From NCBI RefSeq assembly GCF_024139115.2, contig NC_085140.1, positions 333,619,953-333,683,952 of the forward strand: a stretch of 64,000 nt of DNA, written 5' to 3'. A program made the position numbers and the translations under genes. Each line of letters opens with the position of its first letter. Within the stretch, counting starts at the first letter, position 1. Of this stretch, positions 44,874-57,600 are shown in pieces. This DNA is from Armigeres subalbatus. Taxonomy: Eukaryota; Arthropoda; Insecta; Diptera; Culicidae. The notes beneath the pieces were generated by a model, which did no database searches, had not been told where the DNA came from, and saw only the letters and a list, made by a program, of their open reading frames with translations.

Positions 44874-45676
44874 AGAAAGTAACAGCCTGGCACTAATAAT
44901 ATGTAAAAGGGGTGCTCGATGCGAGTGTTGAAGCAACTGCTAGTAACAGCTAAGTACATATAGTTTTCTTTTCCGTTCTGTTTTAGATTGCACCTCCGAT
45001 ATAGTTTGGTTTAGATCAAGTTCATTTTGTTGGGCACTCACGCACAGCACAAATATCTAAACATAAAGCATATTTGTTTGTGATTCATATACGTGATTGT
45101 TCTTAATCGTGTTGTTTCTCCAGTGCAAATGATTAGACGAGACGCGATCGATGCACACATCACGCCTAACGAGCTGTGTAATTATCTTCTTCCACTTTTA
45201 GAAACGAGATTCCCCATGAATTGGGAGTCATATTGTAGGATTAATATACTCTCTCCCCATTAGCTAATTAGAGGCGTAAGACTCATCACGTATTAGTGCA
45301 TTTTTAGTATTTATTACATTTATGGTTTAAAACTAATAAGTGTCTGATTGGTATTAATTCTGATGTGCGCAAGAGTGGCGATAATCAAAAATGCATGTAA
45401 TAGACATAATATCAGTAAACCGCAGTGTTTGGCACATATTAATAGATACATATTTATGTATATCATGAACTAGTTGTGATGACTCGAAGGACTACTTTAT
45501 GTGGAACCTAACAACTAAACGTACTGGATTAGAAAATGAAACACTCCGAACGCAAGCGTATATATAATATATTTGAGATGGTATACTGAAGAAATGAATA
45601 TAATAAAACTATATTACAAATAGATGGATAATATATTTTAACAGAAATCGAACTCAGTTACTTATTCCATATCACC
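44874..45676. other. 3' UTR of SLC12A9, convergent with ZMAT5
   Basis: AT-rich and non-coding. AATAAA at 45602-45607 is the probable SLC12A9 polyadenylation signal, 729 bp after the stop and only 70 bp from the ZMAT5 stop on the other strand. The two transcripts may overlap at their 3' ends. Confidence 0.5.
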
Positions 45677-48600
45677 TTAACCCCATTCCGCAAAACTGTT
45701 AGGGTCTATTAGTGTTGGATTAATTTCCTGCAACGATGGGGGCAGATGGGCCCGCCCGCGTTGCTCTTCCGAATAAGTCCAGAACTGGGCATTGCAATCG
45801 GACGATTTCGCGGCTAACTTCTGTGTTCGTTTTTCCAGAAAATCCTTAGTGATTTCTTCAGCGGCTTCGATGTTGCTCATCACATCCGCTAAGCGTTTAG
45901 CTCGTTGCATGGCAAGTCGTCGCTCTGCAGATATATAGATCAGATTTGTATTTATGTATTTAGGACAGTGCTGTTTTTGCATTACCTTTTTGCTGAAGTC
46001 GCATCAACTGATCTGGACTGTAGTGGCTGTAGCGACAGCTTGCGCCAAAAGTACACTCATCTGATGTGAGTAATGTTCGACAGGGCTTCTTTCTAGCGTT
46101 TTCCTCTAATACTTTGGTAACATCTGTGGGAATGATAAAAATGGGAAGTTATTGGAGCTTATAAGGTTTATTAACGACGCATCTATAATGCAGCTACGGA
46201 AGATCTGTATATATAAAAAAAATGGTCTGTGTTCGTATCCGCATAACTCGAAAAAGGCTAGATGGATTGTAATCATTCCCTCAGTAGATATGTTCGGTAT
46301 AGTTTCCGACGGGCTTATATAATACATTTCCTTATGCAAACATTACACAGCAAAAATTTTTGTTGAATATTACATCGAAATCGCTGCAACCCGTCGATTC
46401 CATCGATTGTTGAATATTACACTGCGCGATGTACTCAAGAGCTTGCTGTGTAATAAACAGAATCGATGTGATTTTTCCCGATGTAAAAATTATTCGATGT
46501 AATCGAGGTGACGTAAAATGAAGGAACGTAAAATAGTGCGACGTACGTAGCATTTGTTTCATGGAGTTTTTTCGTGGTTTCCTTAGTTCAATAATTTCTA
46601 ATCAAGTTTTTCAGGGATTTGCAAATTTAATACTTTTATTAAAATCTATTTATAAATGTCCAATACATCGGTATCTTGACGCAGATCTGCAAAGAGCATT
46701 TTCCCTAAATCCCGTTGCCGTCCGTAGGTTGCGCATGCCACGGTGAAAACAGGTTGTTTATTCACAAACTGCTTTTTTATGAATTATTCGGAATCCAGGT
46801 TCCAGTATCGATCTGCAGATCAATGGTAGCCCATACACTGGATTACCTTCGCCGGAGTGATATTGAACAAAATAGTACGGTAGGCTTCCGCATCCGTAGC
46901 CGCTTCAAAACCGCTGAAAATAATGAGTAAAACATGTTTAGCAGTTCTATGCACATGACCGACAAAGGAATTGGTATAGAAAAATCTGGATCCAGTAGGA
47001 GCCATGTTCCGAGATGATTAGATGTACTTCTTTAGGCGCTAGGCGAATTTTTGGTATTTCGATGTCAAACCTCCTAGCGTAAACTACGTTTGAAATTGTT
47101 AGATTCCGAATGGAACCAACATGGGAATGAAAAAAAAACTTCATGAAATCCGGAAGAAAATCTATAGATATATCAGTAATCTGGTACGGTTCATTATTGC
47201 ATTAGGTTAGTTCCGAAGCGATTTTTTTAGTTTCTGAAGGAAATCCATTGAACACGAAGGAAATCTTACAGGCATTCCGGAACAAATTCTCTTGGATTTC
47301 GGAATGGAATCCTTTCTAAACCTAATGAATCCTTGTACTGAAGGTATTTTTTGAATTTTGAAACTTTTAAGGATTTTGAAGGGAATCTTCATAAGAATCC
47401 GAAGGATTAAAGGCAATTTTCTTTCTAGGATTCCTGAGGAAATCCTTCTGGGGTTCCTTTGATAATGTTTTCAAGATTTCTGAGGAAATCCTTGTGGGAT
47501 TCCTGAGGGAATCCAGAGAGAATACTTCTAACATTCCAACGTGATTCCTTCTGAGATTCCTGAAAAATTCTTCTGGGATGCCTTAGATTTCTTTTTAGAT
47601 TTCTTCCTGAGGAAATCCTTCTGGGATCATGAAAACATCCTTCTATGATTCCTGAGGAAATCTTTCTGGGAATGCTGAAAGTATACTTCTACGCGATTCC
47701 TTCTGAGATTCATGAGAGAATCCTTAGAGAATCCTTCAGGAATTTGTGAGGGGATCCTTCTGGGATTCCTGAAAGAATTCTTCTGAGATTCCTTTGATAA
47801 TCTTTTCGAGATTTCTGAGAAAACTCTTCTGAGATTCCTGGGAAAATCTTTCTGGAATTCGTGAGGGAATCCTTCCGATATTTCTGACAGTATCCTTTTG
47901 GGGTTCCTTGGATCATCTTTCTTAGAATTCGTGAGGATCCTTCTGGAATTCGTGAGGATCCTTCTAGGATTCAAAAAAACTTTTGGGATCCCTTAGATAA
48001 TCTTTTCAAGATTCCTGAGGAAATCCTTCTATGATTCCTGAGAAAATCGTTAGTATCCTTATGGGATTCCTGAAAGAAATCCTTTAGGGGTTCCTTAGGT
48101 AATCTTTTCGAGATTCCTGAGAAAATCCATCTGGGATTCCTGAGAGTATACTTCTAGGATTCCTACGCGATTCCTTTACAAGATTCCTGAGGAAATCCTT
48201 CTGAGATTCCTGAGAAAATCGATCTGGGATTCCTGAGGAAATTCTTCTGGGAATCTTGAGAGAATTCTTTTGGAATTCATTAGGGAATCCTTTTGGGATT
48301 TCTGATAGAATCGTTCTGGAATTCGTTAGAGGATCCTTCTGGGATTCATGAAAGAATCCTTTTGGAGTTCCTTAGATAATCTTTCCGAGATTCCTGAGGA
48401 AATCCTTCTGAGATTCCTGAAGGAATCCTGAGAGTATACTTTTATGATGCTTACGCGATTCCTTTTGAGATTCATGAGAGAATCCTTCTGGAATTCGTGA
48501 GGAGATCCTTTTAGAATTCATGAAAAAATCCTTTTGGGATTCCTTAGAAAATCTTTTCTTTCTGAGCAAATTCTTCTGGGATTCCTGAGAAAACCGTTCT

Positions 48601-51600
48601 GGGCTTCCTGAGAAAATCCTTCTGGGAATCTTGAGATAATTCTTCTGGTATTCGCGAGGGAATCCTTCTGGGATTCCTGAATGAATCCTCTTGGGGTTCC
48701 TTAGATAATCTTTCCGAGATTCCTGAGGAAATCCTTCTGAGATTCCTGAGGGAATCCACAGGGTATACTTCTAATATTCCTACGCGATTCCTGAGAAATT
48801 CCTTTGAAAATTCTTGAGAATCCTTCTAGGGTTCATGAAAAACCCATTTGGGATTCCTTAGTCAATCTTTTCAAGATGCAAATCCTTATGGAATTCCTGA
48901 GAAAATCGTTCTGGGATTCCTGCGGAAATTCTTCTGGGAATCTTGAGAGAAATTTTCTGGAATTCGTGAGGGGATTCAAGAAAAAATCCTTTTGGGGTTC
49001 CTTAGATAATCTTTTCAAGGTTCCTGAGCAAATCCTTGGGGGATTCCTGAGAAAATCATTCTAGTATTTCTGAGGAAATCCTTCTGGGAATCTTGAGAGA
49101 AATCTTCTGGAATTCGTGGGGGATATTTCTGGGATTCATGAGGAAATCCTTTTGGGTTTCCTAAGATAATCTTTTTAAGATTCCTGAGAAAATACTTCTG
49201 GGAATCCTGAAAGTATACTTCTGGTATTCCTGAGGAAATCTTTCTGGGATTCCTTAGATAATCGAGATTCCTGAAGAAATCCTTCTTGGAATCCTGAGAG
49301 AATTATTCTGGAATTCGTGAGGGGATCCTTCTGGGATTCTTGAAAGAATCCTTCTGGGATTCCTTTGATAATCTTTTCGTGAGGAAATCGTTCTGGGATT
49401 CCTGAGAAAATCCTTCTGGAAATCGTGAGGGAATCCTTCTGAAATTCATGAAAAAATCGTTTCGTTTCCCGAGATTTCTGAAAAAATCCTTCTGGGAATC
49501 CTGAGAGAATCCATCTGGAATTCGTGAGTGGATCTTTCTGGGATTCATGAAAGAATCCATTTGGAGTTCCTTAGATAATCTTTCCGAAATTCCTGAGGAA
49601 ATCCTTCTGGGATTCGTGAGAAAATCGTTCTGGGATTCCTGAGGAAATCCTTCTGGGAATCTTGAGAGAAATCTTCTGGAATTCGTGAGGGGATCCTTCT
49701 GGGATTTATGAATAAAACCTTTTGGGGTTCCTTAGATGACCTTTTCGAGATTCCTGAGAAAATCCTTCTGGCATTCCTGAGGAAATCCTTATGGGATTCC
49801 TTAGATAATCTTTTCGAGATTCCTGAAGAAAATCCTTCTAGGAATCCTGAGAGAATTCTTCTGGAATTCGTGAGGGGATCCTTCTGGGATTCTTGAAAGA
49901 ATCCTTCTGGGATTCCTTTGATAATCTTTTCGTGAGGAAATCGTTCTGAGATTCCTGAGGGGATCCTTCTGGGATTCTTGAAAGAATCCTTCTGGGTTTT
50001 CTAAGATAATCTTTTCGAGATTCCTGAGAAAATACTTCTGGGATTACTGAAACAATCTTTCTGGGAATCCTGAAAGTATACTTCTGGTATTCCTGAGGAA
50101 ATCCTTCTGGGAATCCTAAGAGAAACCTTCTGGAATTCGTGAGGATCCTTCTGGGATTTCTGAAAGAATCCTTCTGGGATTCCTTTGATAATATTTTCGT
50201 AAGGAAATCGTTCTGGGATTCCTGAGAAAATCCTTCTGAATTCATGAGGGAATCCTGCTAGGATTCATGAAAATCTTTTGGGATTACTTAGAAAATCATT
50301 TCAAGATTCCTGAGCAAATCCTTCTGGAATTTCTGAGAAAATCGTTCTGGGATTCTTGAGAGAAATCTTCCGGAATTCGTGAGGAGATCCTTCTGGGATT
50401 CATGAAAGAATCCTTTTGGGATTCTTCAAATAATCTTTTCGAGATTCCTGAGAAAATCCTTCTAGGATTCTTGAGGGAGTGCAGAGAGCTCGGCAGAGAG
50501 TATACTTCTAAGATTCCTTCGCGATTACTTCTGTGATTCCTGAGAGAATCCATCTGGAATTCGTGAGGGATCCTTCTCGGATTCCTTCTGAGATATTTTT
50601 TCAAGATACCTGAGGACATACTTCTGTGATTCCTAAGAAAATCCTTCTGGGATTCCTGAGAAAATCCTTCTGGGATCATGAAAACATCCTTCTATGATTC
50701 CTGAGGAAATCTTTCTGGGAATGCTGAAAGTATACCTTTAAGATTGCTACGCGATTCCTTCTGAGATTCATGAGAGAATCCTTAGAGAATCCTTCAGGAA
50801 TTTGTGAGGGTATCCTTCTGGGATTCCTGAAAGAATTCTTCTGAGATTCCTTTGATAATCTTTTCGAGAAATCTGAGAAAACTCTTCTGGGATTCCTGGG
50901 AAAATCTTTCTGGAATTCGTGAGGGAATCCTTCCGATATTTCTGACAGTATCCTTTTGGGGTTCCTTGGATCATCTTTCTTAGAATTCGTGAGGGGATCC
51001 TTCTGGAATTCGTGAGGGGATCCTTCTAGGATTCATAAAAAAAACTTTTGGGATTCCTTAGATAATCTTTTCAAGATTCCTGAGGAAATCCTTCTATGAT
51101 TCCTGAGAAAATCGTTAGTATCCTTATAGGATTCCTGAAAGAAATCCTTTAGGGGTTCCTTAGGTAATCTTTTCGAGATTCCTGAGAAAATCCATCTGGG
51201 ATTCCTGAGAGTATACTTCTAGGATTCCTACGCGATTCCTTTACAAGATTCCTGAGGAAATCCTTCTGAGATTCCTGAGAAAATCGATCTGGGATTCCTG
51301 AGGAAATTCTTCTGGGAATCTTGAGAGAATTCTTTTGGAATTCGTTAGGGAATCCTTTTGGGATTTCTGATAGAATCGTTCTGGAATTCGTTAGGGGATC
51401 CTTCTGGGATTCATGAAAGAATCCTTTTGGAGTTCTTTAGATAATACTTCCGAGATTCCTGAGGAAATCCTTCTGAGATTCCTGAAGGAATCCTGAGAGT
51501 ATACTTTTATGATGCTTACGCGATTCCTTTTGAGATTCATGAGAGAATCCTTCTGGAATTCGTGAAGAGATCCTTCTAGAATTCATGGAAAAATCCTTTT

Positions 51601-54600
51601 GGGATTCCTTAGAAAATCTTTTCTTTCTGAGCAAATTCTTCTGGGATTCCTGAGAAACCCGTTCTGGGATTCCTGAGAAAATCCTTCTGAGAATCTTGAG
51701 ATAATTCTTCTGGTATTCGCGAGGGAATCCTTCTGGGATTCCTGAATGAATCCTTTTGGGGTTCCTTAGATAATCTTTCCGAGATTCCTGAGGAAATCCT
51801 TCTGAGATTCCTGAGGGAATCCACAGGGTATACTTCTAATATTTCTACGCGATTCCTGAGAAATTCCTTTAAAAATTCTTGAGAATCCTTCTAGGGTTCA
51901 TGAAAAAACCCATTTGGGATTCCTTAGTTAATCTTTTCAAGATTCCTGAGCAAATCCTTATGGAATTCCTGCGGAAATTCTTCTGGGAATCTTGAGAGAA
52001 ATTTTCTGGAATTCGTGAGGGGATTCTTCTGGGATTCATGAAAGAATCCTTTTGGGGTTCCTTAGATAATCTTTTCAAGGTTCCTGAGCAAATCCTTGGG
52101 GGATTCCTGAGAAAATCATTCTAGTATTTCTGAGGAAATCCTTCTGGGAATCTTGAGAGAAATCTTCTGGAATTCGTGGGGGATATTTCTGGGATTCATG
52201 AGGAAATCCTTTTGGGTTTCCTAAGATAATCTTTTTAAGATTCCTGAGAAAATACTTCTGGGAATCCTGAAAGATACTTCTGGTATTCCTGAGGAAATCT
52301 TTCTGGGATTCCTTAGATAATCGAGATTCCTGAAGAAATCCTTCTTGGAATCCTGAGAGAATCCTTCTGGAATTCGTGAGGGGATCCTTCTGGGATTCTT
52401 GAAAGAATCCTTCTGGGATTCCTTTGATAATCTTTTCGTGAGGAAATCGTTCTGGGATTCCTGAGAAAATCCTTCTGGAAATCGTGAGGGAATCCTTCTG
52501 AAATTCATGAAAAATCGTTTCGTTTCCCGAGATTTCTGAAAAATCCTTCTGGGAATCCTGAGAGAATCCATCTGGAATTCGTGAGTGGATCTTTCTGGGA
52601 TTCATGAAAGAATCCATTTGGAGTTCCTTAGATAATCTTTCCGAAATTCCTGAGGAAATCCTTCTGGGATTCGTGAGAAAATCGTTCTGGGATTCCTGAG
52701 GAAATCCTTCTGGGAATCTTGAGAGAAATCTTTTGGAATTCGTGAGGGATCCTTCTGGGATTTATGAATAAAACCTTTTGGGGTTCCTTAGATGACCTTT
52801 TCGAGATTCCTGAGAAAATCCTCCTGGCATTCCTGAGGAAATCCTTATGGGATTCCTTAGATAATCTTTTCGAGATTCCTGAAGAAAATCCTTCTAGGAA
52901 TCCTGAGAGAATTCTTCTGGAATTCGTGAGGATCCTTCTGGGATTCTTGAAAGAATCCTTCTGGGATTCCTTTGATAATCTTTTCGTGAGGAAATCGTTC
53001 TGAGATTCCTGAAGGGATCCTTCTGGGATTCTTGAAAGAATCCTTCTGGGTTTTCTAAGATAATCTTTTCGAGATTCCTGAGAAAATACTTCTGGGATTA
53101 CTGAAACAATCTTTTTGGGAATCCTGAAAGTATACTTCTGGTATTCCTGAGGAAATCCTTCTGGGAATCCTAAGAGAAACCTTCTGGAATTCGTGAGGGG
53201 ATCCTTCTGGGATTTCTGAAAGAATCCTTCTGGGATTCCTTTGATAATATTTTCGTAAGGAAATCGTTCTGGGATTCCTGAGAAAATCCTTCTGGAATTC
53301 ATGAGGGAATCCTGCTAGGATTCATGAAAAAATCTTTTTGGGATTACTTAGAAAATCATTTCAAGATTCCTGAGCAAATCCTTCTGGGATTTCTGAGAAA
53401 ATCGTTCTGGGATTCTTGAGAGAAATCTTCCGGAATTCGTGAGGAGATCCTTCTGGGATTCATGAAAGAATCCTTTTGGGATTCTTCAGATAATCTTTTC
53501 GAGATTCCTGAGAAAATCCTTCTAGGATTCTTGAAGGAGTGCAGAGAGTATACTTCTAAGATTCCTTCGCGATTACTTCTGTGATTCCTGAGAGAATCCT
53601 CCTGGAATTCGTGAGGGATCCTTCTCGAACTCCTTCTGAGATATTTTTTTCAAGATACCTGAGGACATACTTCTGTGATTCCTAAGAAAATCCTTCTGGG
53701 ATTCCTGAGAGAATCCTTCTGGGAGTCCTGAGAGTATACTTTTAGGATTCCTACGAGATTCCTTTTGGTATTTTTTTGGGATTCCTGAGATATTGATTTT
53801 TTGGGATTCCTGAGAGAATCTTTCTGGAACTTCTGAGTAAATACTTATAGGATTCCGAAACGATTCCATCTTAGGTTCCTTAGATTTTTTTTTAGATTCC
53901 TGAGGGAATCCCCCTGGGATTCCTGAGATAATCCTTCTGGATACCCGAAGAAATGCTGCTGGTAATACGAAAGCAATCTTTTTGAGATTCCTGAGATAAT
54001 TTTTCTTGGACTCCTGAGCAAAAACATCAGGAATTTTGAAGGAAATCCTTCTGGGATTCCTCTGGATTTTTTTTGGGATTTCTGAAGGTTTTTCTTCGGA
54101 AAAAATAGGTTTTCCTTTGTGGTTTTTTTTTTTCGGGAATCCCAAAAGTTTCCCGTCGGAATCCCGAAAGGGTTCCCGTCCGAATCCTGAAAGGGTTCCC
54201 GTCGGAATCCCGGAAGAATTCCAACAGAATCTCGAAACGATTCCCGTCGGAATATTGGAAGGATTCCGAAAGGATTCCCGTCAGAATCTCGAAAGGATTC
54301 CCGTCAGAATCTCGCAAGGTTTCCCGTCAAATTCCGAAAAGGTCGGAATCCCAAAAGGATTCCCGTCGGAATCCCGAAAGGATTCCCGTCGGAATCCCGA
54401 AAGGATTCCCGTCGGAATCCCCAAAGGATTCCCGTCGGAATCGCGAAAGGATTCCCGTCGGAATCGCGAAAGGATTCCCGTCGGAATCCCGAAAGGATTC
54501 CCGTCGGAATCCCGAAAGGATTCCTGTCGGAATCCCGAAAGGATTCCCGTCGGAATCCCGAAAGGATTCCCGTCGGAATCCCGAAAGGATTCCCGTCGGA

Positions 54601-57600
54601 ATCCCGAAAGGATTCCCGTCGGAATCCCGAAAGGATTCCCGTCGGAATCCCGAAAGGAATCCCGAAAGGATTCCCGTCGGAATCCCGAAAGGATTCCCGT
54701 CGGAATCCCGAAAGGATTCCCGTCGGAATCCCGAAAGGATTCCCGTCGGAATCCCGAAAGGATTCCCGTCGGAATCCCGAAAGGATTCCCGTCGGAATCC
54801 CGAAAGGATTCCCGTCGGAATCCCGAAAGGACTCCCGTCGGAATCCCGAAAGGATTCCCGTCGGAATCCCGAAAGGATTCCCGTCGGAATCCCGAAAGGA
54901 TTCCCGTCGGAATCCCGAAAGGATTCCCGTCGGAATCCCGAAAGGATTCCCGTCGGAATCCCGAAAGGATTCCCGTCGGAATCCCGAAAGGATTCCCGTC
55001 GGAATCCCGAAAGGATTCCCGTCGGAATCCCGAAAGGATTCCCTTCGGAATCCCGAAAGGATTCCCGTCGGAATCCCGAAAGGATTACCGTCGGAATCCC
55101 GAAAGGATTCCCGTCGGAATCCCGAAAGGATTCCCGTCGGAATCCCGAAAGGATTCCCGTCGGAATCCCGAAAGGATTCCCGTCGGAATCCCGAAAGGAT
55201 TCCCGTCGGAATCCCGAAAGGATTCCCGTCGGAATCCCAAAAGGATTCCCGTCGGAATCCCAAAAGGATTCCCGTCGGAATCCCAAAAGGATTCCCGTCG
55301 GAATCCCAAAAGGATTCCCGTCAGAATTCCGTAAGGATTCCCGTCAGAATTCCGTAAGAATTCTCATCGAAATCCCAAAAGGATTTTAGTCGGAATGCCA
55401 AAAGGATTCCCGTCAGAATCCCGAAAGAATTCTTTCGAGAATCCCAAAGGTATTTCTCCGGGAACCCCAAATAGAATTCTTTTAAGATGTGATGATGAAC
55501 TTTTAAGATGTGGTGATGAACTTATTTATAAAATAAAATAAAAAATCACAAAAATAAAGACCAAAAAAAATCCTTCTAGAATCACAAAAGTATTTCTACA
55601 GGAATCCAGAAAGCATTCCTTTAGGAATCCAAAAAGGTTTGTTTTTTAATCCCAGATCCCTTTCGCAAAAAAAAAATTCAAATAGATTCTTTTCGAAATC
55701 GTAAATATATTCCTTTTGGAATCCTTAAATGATTCATTTCAGAAGCCCAAAATGATTACAAAATGATTAAATGGGAATCTTAAAACGATGCCTTTCAGAA
55801 TCCAAAAAGAATTCTTTTAGAGATCTCAAAGCTTCTTTTCGGAATATCATACCGATTCATTTCAGAATCCCAGAGTTCTTAACGGAATTCCAAAAGATTC
55901 CTTTCAGGTCTCTCCTTATACTCTCGGAATCCTTAAAGTTAAAAGTGAATACAAAGTGAATTCACTAACCGGCTAGTGTCAAAAAATACAAATTGCAATA
56001 AGTCAGTTCACATTGCTAGCTTATAACCTAATTATTATAATTTAAAATATTTCTTACTTTACACACCTTTGCCATTCAGTTTCACAAGCAAAGTGATCAA
56101 AGGATAACCACCAGTTCAGAGTGCGGTACCGGTAGCAGGAATAGCTTGTCCTTCTTGCATCACCCAAAAAGAACCTGATCGATTTCGTTCACCGATGAGA
56201 AACTATTCAAGTAACGCCAGCACACAGTGGCTGAATATTGAAGCATCCGGAAGATAATGTTTCAACAACCTGATCCCGTGCTGAAATTAAAGAAATTTAT
56301 GTATTTATTTATTCTTTTACCTATATTATAAATTCATTAAACAGCAATTACTTTTAAAGCGATAGATCGAGCTGAAAACAAAATTATGATGTCTAAATCT
56401 AAAAAAGCAGACTGTGAAACCTAGAAGACTCCCCAAACCTAAGGGGTCGTACACATATTACGTAAGCAATTTTTCTGGGTTTTCTGGGTTTTCGGCGTGC
56501 ACGGAGCTTGAAAGAACTCTAAGTGAGCATCGGCTCCAAAAGTCGCCCAAAACAGCCGCACAAAAATCGTTATCTAACCTGACATGAGTTCCCAGTCTTT
56601 TCAATCATAATCAAGAAAAATAATTTAAAAAACATTCCGAAATATAAGGCAACGTGCGAATTATCCATCACATCATTCTTTATTATTGAATAATATCTTC
56701 CGAGGTGTCTGCTTACGTAATAAAACCAAGTTCCGGTTCTGGAGAAAAAAGATATGAATAAATTTTATGAAAAGACCCGTATATAAGCATATTTATTTTA
56801 TAAATATATGTACACTCGATCCAGTGCATGGAGACCAAGATCCGGCGGAAAAATTTTCCGAGATTTGAGCTACCTTAAATCCTTGTATAATAAATCTAGT
56901 TGAAAACCAGAATGGGCGTCTAGCGAAATTGGATTTTTTTCAGAATCCGAATCCGAATCCGAATGAAACTAACTTCGGAAGTGGTGCGCTGTATAGCGCT
57001 TTGCAAAACGAAAGCAGCGCACCACTTCCGAAGTTAAGTTTAGCGTATAAATACGGATTAAAAGGAAAAACCAACTTTGCTAGTCACTCATTCCGGTTTT
57101 CAACTGGGTTGAGTAAATAAGGATTTTAGGTAGTCTCATACCTCTGTAAAATTTTTCACCGGATGTTGGTCCCCGAGCATTTTGAATGGGGCGGGGATTT
57201 CGATTTTCCTTGCCCAAATCCCGAAAACATCGCCTATGTAGCAAAAAACATGAGAAAAATTCCGCGGAAAATATTCCCGAGGCGTGAGGCTACCTTTATA
57301 AACAAGAACTATCAAAAACTATAAGAATAATCCCATTTTTTAGTATACTTAAACTTTCTCTAAAACTGTACTTACCAGATCCACATTCAACTGATTTGGT
57401 TAATGACGATTTTGTACGGATAATCATTAATAATCGCACCATTTCTGCAAAACTAGTGCTAATGAATGCCATTGCTTGGGTTTCATCAATCAAACTGAAC
57501 CCCAGAAAAACGAAATTCATCTGACAGGCTATCAACGGGTTGTAGCTGCTTGGTCTAATCCGGACAGGTGCAGGTTGAAGAATTGCCTCATTTTCTCCTG

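Larger units (their letters stand above)
47208..54060. repeat. Satellite family A, degenerate 23-bp units
   Basis: There are hundreds of imperfect copies of ATTCCTGAGGAAATCCTTCTGGG, with variants GAATTCGTGAGGGGATCC, TCCTTAGATAATCTTTTCGA and TGAAAGTATACTTCT. The edges are more diverged (47208-47420 and 53760-54060). It contains a 3.05-kb direct duplication. Open frames of up to about 220 codons on the minus strand arise because the unit lacks stops in most frames; their Ser/Arg/Lys/Pro-rich translations are by-products. It lies wholly in ZMAT5 intron 1. Confidence 0.95.

Noticed and set aside
47627..53302. Many 60-220 codon minus-strand frames rich in Ser, Arg, Lys, Ile, Pro
   Set aside because: They lie in degenerate 23-bp repeats, shift freely between frames and occur twice because of the 3-kb duplication. 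They are not SR-type proteins.
54036..55334. 432-codon plus-strand and 319-codon minus-strand open frames in the satellite
   Set aside because: They are pure products of a 23-bp tandem repeat without stops in its two translation cycles. There is no start context, no domain and no codon structure.
54120..55480. CRISPR-like regular repeats
   Set aside because: Units are directly abutting with no spacers, and the host is an animal with spliced genes.
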